64,000 nt of DNA from Owenia fusiformis (taxonomy: Eukaryota; Annelida; Polychaeta; Sabellida; Oweniidae). Shown in pieces: positions 1 to 11,600 of the stretch. Every line of letters starts with the position of its first letter. Within the stretch, counting starts at the first letter, position 1. The stretch spans positions 51,971,885 through 52,035,884 of the forward strand of contig CAIIXF020000001.1 in the NCBI GenBank assembly GCA_903813345.2, written 5' to 3'. The translations under genes and the position numbers were made by a program. A model generated the notes under the pieces. It worked only from the letters and a program-made list of their open reading frames with translations, was not told where the DNA came from and searched no databases.

Positions 1-111
1 TGGTTCATTTTAAAAAAGTATCTTGTTAATGAAATAAAAGTTTTTTTTGATTTTTATCTATTTTGGGGGGATTTTGTTTTAATTTTTTGAATACTTTTTT
101 AAAATGAACCA
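1..111. repeat. Hairpin with perfect 21-bp arms at the window edge
   Basis: Bases 1-21 (TGGTTCATTTTAAAAAAGTA and one more T) are the exact reverse complement of 91-111. The loop contains GGGGGG. The arms may extend beyond the window. Probably a small foldback element. Confidence 0.6.
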
Positions 112-166
112 AAAATTCCTTTGTATAACTTTAATATTGAGAGGTCCAAAAACATGTTGTATATGG

Positions 167-432
167 TATTTTGTTCCAACAAGGTTCGGAAAGACATTTT
201 ATTTCATTCTCAAGAATTGGTAGAAAGGAGCAAAAACAATTGCACTAAAAAAACAAAAAATGTTAACAAATACAGTTATATCAAATATTTCTAAATAATT
301 TTCGCATTAAATTGTTGTTAATCAGTCAACATTACATAAAATACCATGTTTTTTACAGAATGTTTTCAATGATTGGTTTAAGAGAAAAACATTGTTGAAT
401 TCAGTTCTCCATATCGATACCTATCCTTTATT
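167..432 (+). repeat. Interspersed repeat, copy A
   Basis: It begins TATTTTGTTCCAACAAGG and is about 85% alike, by eye, to the reverse complement of 62900-63161, with shared words such as GGTAGAAAGGA, TTGTTAATCAGTCAACATTA and AACATTGTTGAATTCAGTTC. No coding sense is visible. Confidence 0.75.
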
Positions 433-2380
433 TATTCAAGTAAAAATCACATTTCCAATATTATGATGATATTGCGATTGGATAGACAAGCCCCTCTTAT
501 TAATAGTGTCAGGCTGTCTTTTATCTGGCTTTTGATTAAAAATGGGCAGTTTTGACAGCTTGGATGAGGTCAATTTAGCGAGGTAACACTGATTTCTACA
601 ATTTAAATTTCATCAACCAGCACCATCTAATCATTCTGAGAAAGAAACATCAAATATGTACACGTATACTCAGTATACTAGAGTATAGTGACAGATAAGA
701 ACCAAAAGGTGACTAAAGAGAAAAAAACTGATCAAATGAGACTGACTGATGAACTCATTCCTTAAAGAGATACAAAAATAGAAAAATATATCCGCAACAC
801 TAAAGACTTCTCAGGAGTATGAAAAAAGTGAAAAGCCTCACCACCTCAATACTTTGAGAATATCAAAAATGCTAAAGTATAATATTATTTACCAAGGCCT
901 AATTGGAAGTGGTTATATTTTATTGTCAATACACTGAATGAGTTACCCATACAATTGAAGGTTAATCAGGTAGCCGACATTCGTTAGTTGCATTCGGGAA
1001 TACAAGCTCAGTTTCTGAGCACTCCCGGTGCTACTGTTACAAAATTTATTTATACACTTGGTCGTGTAGATACTGAGAGCGAGAGAGATACTGAGAGTAT
1101 TCGATCTATTATGAAATGTTTTGTAAATGGAAGGTATGATAAAGAACTATTAACAAATAGTGGTGGTTGCAAAGTTTACATGCAGATTGAAGCAAACATG
1201 TACCTGTGTCTAACAGATAACTATTCTTGTATATTCAGACACGATCACCTCTGTCACTCAGACCTCATCATCTTATTCGTATAAGAAACATCATGGGAAA
1301 AGTATGGTGTATGTAAAGGCCTGTAAGAAAAAAAAAACATGGTCTGTATTAATAATTCATCACAAACATATGTTGTTTCTGTTTTTAATGAGTTTTAAAA
1401 CTCTAAATGAATGATCAAATTATAGTGAGTGGAGAGGTTTTTTATTATGGTATTGAAAGTATACATGTATATTTTGCAGCAAGAAATATATTTGTTGTTA
1501 TATAAATGAGAACATTTATAGATTTCGATTATGATTAAAGGTGTATTGCTGACACCTTAAAATATGAATTTGAGTATATATAGCATTAATATGATAGTTA
1601 GAACTTAGATTGAATGCTCAGGTGACTTTTACATACCGTGTTCCTTTTAATGAGTCAATCTTGATATACGCGTCACACATACACTAATCCCTGTCTCAAA
1701 GACGGATTCAGTTCTCATCATTATGAAGACCTTGGTATGGTACATGTCTCTCTTGTTGAGGAAGTGAAGATGAACTTCATGACAGCCTTAAAAAAATAGG
1801 AGTAATTATGTTATTTATTTTTAATTGAATTTAGTAGATTTAAATAGACTGAGAAAATAATGATTGAAGTTCCAAAATGGCATATTGTGCTCTAATACTT
1901 TGTGCTCAAATAATTTTTCACCCATTGGGGATTGAAGGTTAGTCTACTGTATTAATTTAAATAAATCTATAAACTTGGATTATGTTGTATAGTATAATAA
2001 TTAAAATAGAAGTAAACATTATAGAAATATTGTTTCTTACCTTTTCTGAGATGAGACCTTTGTGAATACAATAATCAGTCCAAAATGTTGCTTTTGCAGA
2101 AATAATATTAAAATTAGAGTTCCATTTCATATTTGCCTCTTTGACATCATCAGTGACATCATTTGTGACATCATAATCAGAATCAGAATCAGAATCAGCA
2201 GCATCATGCATTTTAAAAGAAAATTAATCTGTCAATATATTGAAATATCATATTATATTTCCAGTTGACTTTGAAGTTAAAACTGACATTTCAGGGATAC
2301 TGATAGTTGAATGTGTATATAAAAGTAGTGAATAGTTTCCAAAAAAAGTTGAACATGTCTGCAAATATGAGAGGTAATTA
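432..2380. other. AT-rich non-coding stretch
   Basis: I see no gene here. The only notable feature is a short tract near 2145-2205 with repeated GACATCAT and AGAATC words. The ORFs over it reflect this simple sequence. Confidence 0.5.
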
Positions 2381-3420
2381 CAGTTATTAACATCTTGGTT
2401 GTAAATATACCAAATAATAAGGTTGTGGTGTCAAAATCAGTATGCAAATAAGCTAATTTACATAATCATAATTTAGCAAATACGAGTTTTTCATTCTCTT
2501 AAATGAAATACCAATCACAATTGAAGTAATATTAGAAGTTAGAGTTTTGCATACTCTGCTTATTAACACCTTGTTTTTTCAGTTACTATGGAAAATATTC
2601 AACCCTCTTTTCATAATTACTATTAGGAAAATCTCAAAACTAGGAATCATGAGCTTTCTAACCGTACCAAATTCATGAATATGTTGATACTGTACATTAC
2701 CATACTGAAATAAATATACTCATTTATCTATAAATATGCAAAATAATGCAGTTATGACGTCACAATCAATATGCAAATGAGCTTATTTGCATAAATGTAA
2801 TTTCCAAAAATTGAACTTTTAATTCTCTTCAATTTGATACCAATTTCATTAAAATCGGGGCAATTTCAGCAAAGTTATGCATAAAAATATTTTCTGATTA
2901 TTAACACTTTAATTTTGTGGTTACTATGGAAACGGGCGTTTTAGACACATTTTGCCCACTTTTTGTAATTACTTTCAAGTGAATCTCAAAAGTAGACACT
3001 ACAAACTTTCACACAGTACCAAATGCATGAATATGTTGTAACTGTACATTACTGTACTAAAATAAATATACTCATTTATCAAAAAATACGCAAAATAATG
3101 CAGTGATGACGTCACAATCAATATGCAAATGAGCTAATTTGCATAAATGTGATTTTCAAAAATGGAACTTTCAATTCTCTTCAATTTGATACCAATTTCA
3201 TTAAAATCGGAGCAATATTAGTAAAGCTATGCATAAAAACAATTTTCTGCTTATTAACACCCTATTTTTGTGGTTACCATGGAAACGGGCGTTTTAGAGA
3301 CATTCGGCCCACATTTCGTAATTGCTAACAAGTGGATCTCAAATCTAGGTACCACAAGCTTTCCAACGGTACCAAATTCGAGAATATGTTGCAACTGTAC
3401 ATTAAAAAGTACTTTCCTGG
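2380..3420. repeat. Three-unit satellite of about 340-353 bp
   Basis: Three diverged tandem units. The words ATGCAAAT (2442, 2771, 3123), ATGGAAA (2588, 2927, 3280) and GAATATGTTG (about 2677, 3029, 3382) recur at about 340-353 bp. The first unit is the most diverged. ORFs at 3270-3526 lie within the third unit and are not supported as genes. Confidence 0.8.
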
Positions 3421-3796
3421 CACTTTTGAGCCATCATTCCGACTACCTAGAACGGCATATGTTTGCGTTCGTAGTTTCAACCGACTAAAATGGCGGCCGG
3501 GAAAAACTTTAAATCCTAATCACTGAATAAGTAGATTACAACCACTTTATTCAGCGTTTTCGAAATCATAAGTAATGTACAGATATCTTATTATATAAAA
3601 CAACTCTGCTGACAGCGTGAAAGTGTAAGTATGAGTATAATATCGATTTACACGATATCACAAATTATTTGATTTTTCAATTTTTTTCATTGATTTCTGA
3701 ATAATTTCAATTGAATGATTACCAAGCCCTCCGATGAGTGTGTACTGCTTATTAAGAGTAACGGGCTTGCCCGACGCCTCGAGACAAGCCCCTGTG

Positions 3797-4007
3797 GCTG
3801 GTATGAAGCCTTGGAGACACTCATTTTGGTAAATATGATTTACGGTGTATAGCCTACAGTGCTGGTATATATTAATTGATCAGTCGTTTAATTAGCATAT
3901 TTTCTTGAATTTTAACATTTAATGTCCCAAACTCCCACAAACTGCAGAAAAGTATACACCATAAATCATATTTACCAAAATTAGTGTCTCAAAGGCTTCA
4001 CACCAGC
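3797..4007. repeat. Inverted repeat with 55-bp arms upstream of CLIP4
   Basis: Arms 3797-3851 and 3953-4007 share GAAGCCTT(G/T)GAGACACT and TTTTGGTAAATATGATTTA in opposite orientation, about 100 bp apart. MITE-like. It lies about 200-300 bases upstream of the proposed CLIP4 first exon. Confidence 0.65.
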
Positions 4008-4189
4008 GTATGCATTATGCATTTGTCACGAGTTTGAGCTGAAATTTCCCCAAAATGAAGTAGGCTAAGGGTAGTCTCTGCCAGGTTTGTTTATTGTGGT
4101 AAGCTTGTAAGTGCTCAGAAGCAAATAATTCACGTGCGCAAAAAAATCAAATAATATGATTGGTTTAAACTTCGCTGCACATGCGCAAA

Positions 4190-4289
4190 ATGTGTGCCAT
4201 ATTTTTTCTAGTGATTTCGTTTCGTTTCATGGAGTTTCCGTTTCAGTGTAACTTCCGCAAAAATGGCTGACCATGGACAGAATTAACAG
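4190..4289 (+). promoter_or_regulatory. CLIP4: Probable CLIP4 promoter and non-coding first exon, with two short upstream ORFs
   Basis: A splice donor CAG|GTAAAA at 4289/4290 is preceded by an ETS-like ACTTCCG (about 4250) and a YY1-like AAAATGGC. Both motifs are common at animal transcription starts. The exon would join the acceptor at 5634, upstream of the start codon at 5672. It contains two ATGs, each followed by a stop within seven codons (the second only after joining), so neither extends into the CLIP4 frame. The transcription start itself is not visible. Confidence 0.45.
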
Positions 4290-4526
4290 GTAAAATCACT
4301 TCGAAATTTCAAGAGAACTTTTTACCTATAATAGCAAAACTTTTGTTTTATTTGTGCATTCTATCTATCAGATAAGAGTCTCAGGGGTATGTAGGCAAAT
4401 TCATTTTGGTAGGAGCACTCTGTTTAGTTTGAAAACGCACCCTTTATTATTATATATCAGCACTGTACTTTTCCGCAGTTTGGGGCAGTTCGGGACATGT
4501 TTAATTTCAAGAAAATATGTCAACTA

Positions 4527-5543
4527 CAGGGTGTTCAGGAAATAAAGATAATAATGTCATAACTTTTTTATTTATTCATGGATTTCAATAAAATGTGTAG
4601 GGATTATAGTTTCAACATATTTACACTTACTTTTGGAGTTTCAGCTTCAAACGATTTAATTTTGTCATTTCTGTGGTTGGCATAGCAACGCGAGTAGCGC
4701 TAAGGCGGGGCATATGGAATAACTGCGGTAGTTTCTGTGTTACATTTAGCATGGCAAACCGATTTTGACTCCATATTTAAAGCTTTCTTGGTGCATCTAC
4801 ATGATAAAATTCTTCTATTGTTTTGTTCTATGATATAAAAGTCAAATAAATGGTTTTTAATGATATTCAATGGGATTTTCTTAATGCAGGCATTACATAG
4901 AAAGCGACCCGGGATGCAATTTCTCTTCCACTTGGACAATTCCCCCTCCCATACTGCTGCCATAATCACTAAAGAAATTGAGCAGCTGGGATTAGAGCAA
5001 CTCAAGCATCCACCTTATTCACCCAACCTAGCACCAAATGATTTATACTTCTTCGCTGAATCAAAACGGGACTTAAGAGGACATGCATTTGAGAATACTC
5101 ATGCCATACGTTCACATGTGTTAAACAGACTTCAGGAAATGAGTCAAGAAGAATTCTGTGAAGTATCTAAAGAAGGTTCAAGAGGCAAAGAGTTTGTGTC
5201 TAAAATGGAGGAAATTATGTAGAATAAATTGATAAATTAGCAAAGAATTTCAGGCTCGTAGTTATAACTATCTTTAAGCATCCATTTTAAGTCATAAACA
5301 TGATAGAATCTCTTTTTAAAACATTTAAAACATGCAAATATACTGCAGTTATTCCACCTGCCCCGCCTTAGCGCTACTCGTGTTGCTATGACAACCACAG
5401 AATCAACAAATCAAATCACCTGAAGCTGAAACTCCAACAATAAGGTAAAATATGTTAAAACTATAATCTCTGAAACTTTCAATGCAATCCATGAACAAAT
5501 AAAAAAGTTATGACATTATTATCTTTATTTCCTGAACACCCTG
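4527..5543 (+). mobile_element. Deleted mariner-type transposon (DD34D remnant) in CLIP4 intron 1
   Basis: It is bounded by TA at 4525-4526 and 5544-5545. The terminal inverted repeats start CAGGGTGTTCAGGAAATAAA and extend beyond 40 bp, with further similarity inward (the GCGCTA-containing segments near 4695 and 5370). The total of 1,017 bp is shorter than an intact element of about 1.3 kb. An ORF at 4860-5222 keeps the C-terminal catalytic half: LDNSPSH, then PYSPNLAPND 34 residues later, matching the second and third acids of a mariner DD34D triad. The N-terminal DNA-binding domain and first Asp are absent, so it is non-autonomous. Confidence 0.85.
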
Positions 5544-5671
5544 TATACGACTTATCAATTAATTTGTATCAGCACTGTAGCTCACAGTGTCTCACAAAAG
5601 GCGACACTTATAGATATTGACTCATTTTTTACAGGTAAAAGTTATAAAGTAACTGAGGCAACACATACACA

Positions 5672-8600
5672 ATGACTTTCGGAGAAGCCAATGAAAGCAC
5701 AAATAATGCAATTATGATGGACACCACTACATACAAACAGCGTGAAAAAGCCAAGATCCACTCGGCTGTAGATGCTCCCATGTGCGACACTTGTCGGGGG
5801 CTAGACTTTGCATTTTTCGATCCTGGCTGCCAAGGCTGTCATGATTTGTTAACTGACCCAGGAACAAGTATTGCTGAAATTTTTGCAGTCATAAGACAGT
5901 GGACTCCTCAGACACAACAGAATATTGATCTGTTTACAAGTGAAGTAAGTACATGTACATACCAGTATCTGCTGCATTGTTATAAGCAAAACATACCTGA
6001 GATTTTAGTCTCTTCTTGGGGAATCTTCCTCAACTCAATGCAAAATATTTTTACCAGACCACTTTTATATATCTAAAATTGGTAAAAATATCACAGATTG
6101 TAGCTATTTATCAATTTTTGTCCAGCATCTAATAGTATGATAATTTCAAAGTTTGAACCTAGTGTGCAATGGCCTACACGTCTTTATATATTTACGATCA
6201 TCATCCCTGGCCCTGTCATCTGTATAAACTGTTTAATTAGCTCCTTCAATTGAATCTTATAAAACTAATCTTGAACTAATTCTCAGACTTCTAGAAATGT
6301 GATCTCTCGAGATGAGACTAGTGTGAAAGTACTGCCAAACTGTATTATAAAAATTATATGTACATGTAAGGGTCAATATTTCATTTTTAGATTCTGAAAA
6401 GAGGAGCTAATGTTAATGACCGTGATAGCCTGACAGACATGACATTGCTACACTATGCATGTAAATCAGGGGCTCATGGGATAGGTGATGTCACAAAAGC
6501 TTGTGAGATTGTCGAGATGCTCATTTCGATTGGGGCTGATGTTTTCACACGCTGCCGCTGGACAAATATGTCACCCCTTCACTATGCAGTATTTTTTGAT
6601 GTAACAGACATTGTAAAAATCCTTTTGAAAACTACTAAATGCTTAGGTTGGTTCATATAAAATGTAAAACTTGAAAACTATAAATTTTTGGGTGCATCCT
6701 CGAAATCCTAATACTTGTACAGTGAACTTGAAAGTATATACATACATGTAGTTAGAAAATATGTGTAAAATTTCTGTATACATGCAAAAGCAGAAGCAAT
6801 TGATAAAATTAGTCTCTTACCTTACTTTCCAATCTCATTGTGAGCACAAGACAACATTATTCCAACCAACCTGTTTTGTGCATTTTTTGATTTGGATCTT
6901 AACGATTTTCAAAGTACCCTTCCAAGGTAGATAAATGTTAATCATTTAAGTGTGCATTTCAGATATTGACAGCAGATGTTCAGATGTTGACCATGGTACA
7001 TCTCTCCATATCTCAGCCTCTAACCTTGCTTTCGACACAATGAAATGTCTGCTTCAGAATGGAGCTGACCCTTCCATTAGAGATGACCTTGGCAGAACAG
7101 CTTTCGGTAGGTATACACCTTTAATCGATAAAGCACACCCATAGTGCAATACATTATACAATTTATGATAAATACAAAGCTATAATAAAATAACCACATG
7201 ACTTGGACAATAGATGCACCAACTCTGGCATCTAAGAAATCACCTTGCTAAAGTTGTAATATTTGTACATTTTTCCAGAATGCATACCTGAACCAGGGTT
7301 ATTTGAGAGTAATTCAGATATGAACAAACTAGTGTTTAAGATGAGGAAAGCTCTATCAGAAGCCGAATCTCAATGTTCTTCTTCCAACAATGATTATGTG
7401 GCCAACTATGATAATGTACCTGGCAAAGTAACATTACAGTCTCTTGGTGTACATATTGGTGAACGAATCATGGTTGGAGGAGTGAAGGTTAGTTAAGTAA
7501 TTTGATCTATTTTCTTTGCTGTATTTGTTATCTGCATCTATCTCAAATTGTTACATCTTTCAAGGTGATGCCATTTTTTTAATTCCTAATAGGTTTTTGT
7601 CTTTAGTCTCAATCATATCAGTGAGGATATGCCTCTCTAAAATACCCCAAGTTTGTTTTGTTTTAGTGTGGAATCCTGAAGTTCTGTGGTCCAACAGAGT
7701 TTGCCCCAGGTATGTGGGCAGGTATTGAATTGGACGAACCAGAAGGAAAGAATGACGGCACAGTCAATGAGATCTCATACTTCAAATGTCCTCCAAAACA
7801 TGGTAAGTTTGAACATTGAACCAACTCTCATACAGGTTTCCTTTATTGTAGCATCTATAGATAGATTTTCAAATTGAATCATTTACAATGAAATTTTAAC
7901 CCTGGGGCCTAGAACTATTTAGTTACTAGTACAATGTATAACTTTAGATCAATAGTGAAACCTGTATATCCAAACATCTGGCTAATCAGAATACCTTCTA
8001 ATCTAAACACTTTTTTGGTCCCATTTTTTCCTTCCATTGACTCCCATTTTTAAGAAACCTTGAAATGTGAACACCTCCCAATTTGAAAAATTAACCTGTC
8101 AAATCTGAACACTTTTCACAAAATATCACAAACTGTATTCTCTGTGATTAGCACCTGGGGTGTTTAGGTATCTTAAAAAAATGCTTAAATATTTTCAATT
8201 TAACATTGATTTGTTATGATATCAAAACTTTCATTTTATAAGTATTTCTACAAAATCCATAATCCTGTGGATGCCAATGCAAGATCATGGTATAACTTTG
8301 ACATATCTGCATTAGATAAGAAAGGTGTTTCACACTGCATATTGTACTATTGTCAACCATTTCCAGGTATCTTTGCACCAGTCAGTAAGATCTGTAAGCC
8401 AGGTCAGAGCCCTAGAAGACGAAGCAGCGTCAACCTCACCCCTAACAAAGGCAAGATTGATGTATCACACGTTACAAAGAGAGTTGACACAGGTAATCAA
8501 TCATTTCATTAAGTTCAACTACAATTAAGAATTTAGCTCTTTCATATATTTCTTGTCAAAACGTGAATGATCGATATACTTAAGGATATATCAAACAGGT

Positions 8601-11600
8601 TTTGTAATAGAAAAGGGTTTTATATCTCATTCTTAGTTTCATTGAAAATTAGCGAGAACTTACACGAAACTATGTAAGTTTGAAAGAAGTTCTTGAGTTT
8701 TATCAGAGAACATCTCCAAGGAAAGCAAAATATAGGATGTAGCAACTATTCTTTTATATGTGTCAGCATGAGATTAGCAACTATCCTTTTATATGTGTCA
8801 GCATAAGATTAGCAACTCTTCTTTATCTTTATATGTGTCACTAGACCTTAGGCCATAATTTCATTTCTCATTACAAGAGAAAAGGTTTGAAAAGTAATTG
8901 ATTTGCATGTCATATTATAATTTATATTCAGTTCTTGCATTTAGATTTTTTAGAACCATATTGTATTTATTACATACATGAGACCTGAAACAGTACTGTA
9001 AATAGTACAAGAGATGTGATCAGGTTAATTTTGAATGGTCCCTATTCTCGGGTTATGAGTCGGAAATGTGTAGTGGTTGTCAACCAGTGGGGAAATTGAA
9101 GGCCGAATTTAGCTCGGATTATAATTCAACCCATTTTTAACTCAATCCAGGAAAATTTACCAGTTTGACATCAGGAATTAGGTTAAGCACCTCTAGTACA
9201 TGTGTAGCTATCCTCATAGACTTTGCATGATTTGTGTATTTCTTCTTTTAATTTCACACAAATTCAACTCAGTTATTGTAGTGATTGGTAAAATACCAAG
9301 GTCCAATACTTGTGATTATTTCTCTTTGTAGCTCTACCACTGATCATAGTCACAGACCCATTTGGTGAAAGAACATTCTTTTTCAATGATATTTTTATTG
9401 AGAAACTTGATCTCTCTGATTTACCTTTACTCCAAAACAAAAAATCAGAACGTTCAGGTCATAACATTTCTGAGAACACACTCAATAATCAGTCTTCATA
9501 CGAGAAACATTTTAAATCTGCCAATGAAAATATTTCGAAATACAATAATGAGATTGAGAATGAACCTTCTGACGATGGTCATAGCCAGTTAAATGATTCA
9601 AGTGATACTGAAGATGAAGTTGTAATGATAATGTCCAAAGCTCCCAGGGCTGGATGTCTAAGAAAATTTAAACTGACAGACAGTTTCGAGTACAACAGTT
9701 TACCACGGAATCACAAACATGTCATGTTTCAACTGGTAGATCAAGATGAAGTTCAACGCAATGAAGGTTAGGCATTGAGTTTTGGCGTCATTGCATATGT
9801 TACAAGATGAATGGCTTTTTGATTGAATATTGGATTGTGTTACTCTCGGACTTAAGTGTTATTTAATCCCCATTTTAGATTTAGTTAAGAAACCATCTGC
9901 ATGCATCTTTATTTGTATTTTATGCATTTTTAGCCTAATTAATTTTGTTATATTACATTCAAACCTAATACTAGAATTATGTACAATCACCATCAAGTGG
10001 AAGAGTAACTAAAAGTGTTCATGTTGGGTTTTAAGTTTAGGCTTCATGATGAGTGATAGAGTTGAGTGTTCAAACCAGGAATTCAAGTTGAGAGGTCATT
10101 GCATAGACTGTTGACTAGGTATAACATTTAATTTTTCTGTGGTTGTTACCCACTTTCTATTTGTAACAAGCATTTGACACCTGTGTCTGTCACTGAGTTT
10201 CAGCTTTCAACATCTGCAACAAATTGTTCCACAAGTTTGGGGAATCTTATCATATGTACGCCTTGTTTATGTTATACCTTTTACTTGGCGGAGTCATCAT
10301 TATCCCATCGAACAAAGTTCGGAGGGATATAGGGAACGTCTCCGTTCGTCTGTACGTCTGTGGCTGTTCAATGGAATTTGCTACGCTTTGGCGTTGCTGT
10401 TTTCTAGTTAACATGTTCAGGAATCTTCACGAAACTTCATGAAAGTCCTATTGATCCATTATACCTGTGTAGTAATAATTCATCCATATTTTACATTGAA
10501 AATAGGAACTGATATCTGCTTTGTTAGTGTGTCTTCTGGAATCCTGAATTTATTATCAAACATGCATCTTTATTGGCTGCTTGTTACTCTTAAGTATCAG
10601 GTTTATGCCCGACATACTACATATTTGTATGCTTACGTTACATATTCATGCATGCAGTCTATTACATAAACCACCATAGAGTAAATTAGGGTCAATCTTC
10701 TAACCAGTTTAGTAGACTAAGAGGCATGATGTTGTTATTAGTTAAAATCTGAGATTCTAAATAACTATTAACTATTTTTTAAACCAGAGTAGAATTATAT
10801 TATTACATTATTTGCTCTTTTCAGATTACTTTGACTCATACTAGTTACTAGATATAGTATTTGTTTTAATGTAAAACACATAAACTTGTTATTTACGTCT
10901 TATTTTTTACTTAATGATGATTGTTCTGTATACAACAATGCAAAACAATTGGGTTAATTAATATTGATGGATCAAAATTATGCATTCTCATGTCTCGTGT
11001 TACAAAAGACGGTAATTGAATAAGATACAACACCATTTCTGGGACTGGGGTTTAGTAAAGAGTATAACACCATTGATGGGGGTTGGGGAGGGGTGGGGAT
11101 GAGTCTCTAACTCATTGTTAATTTAGTTTGTAATCATAGAATCGCGGAAGCAGTAGTCGTTTAAAGAATGTTGATGTCATGTGCATGCATAGTCAATATT
11201 CATAAGGATTACCTGTTATTCTTAGGACTTGGTACCCCTCGTAGTGGGAGAACAACTCCAGTGAGACGTCAATCTTCCAGCACAATCTCCCATGGCACAC
11301 CAGATGTATCAAAAGTAGGCGCAAAAGTCGACACAGGTAATTCTAAACTTCTAAAAGTTCTTTTAGTTTAGAAAATAGACTGTTCAATGCTCAAATAAAA
11401 TGGTAAACTTAAATAGTGTCAAATGATGCGTGGGGAAATTTTAAGACACTTGTATTAGTCTGAATAGCAGGGTGGGCCAAAAATGAGATTGTTTATAGGC
11501 ACCCAATCTCAAATATTGCCCATTGGCAACTAAAGCTGGCAATATTAAGACAAGTTGAAACCTAGCAAACATTTCATTGATTCTGCCAAATTGGGATGGC

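Noticed and set aside
4700-5005. Minus-strand 101-codon ORF over the mariner
   Set aside because: Antisense to the transposase fragment and crossing into the terminal repeats.
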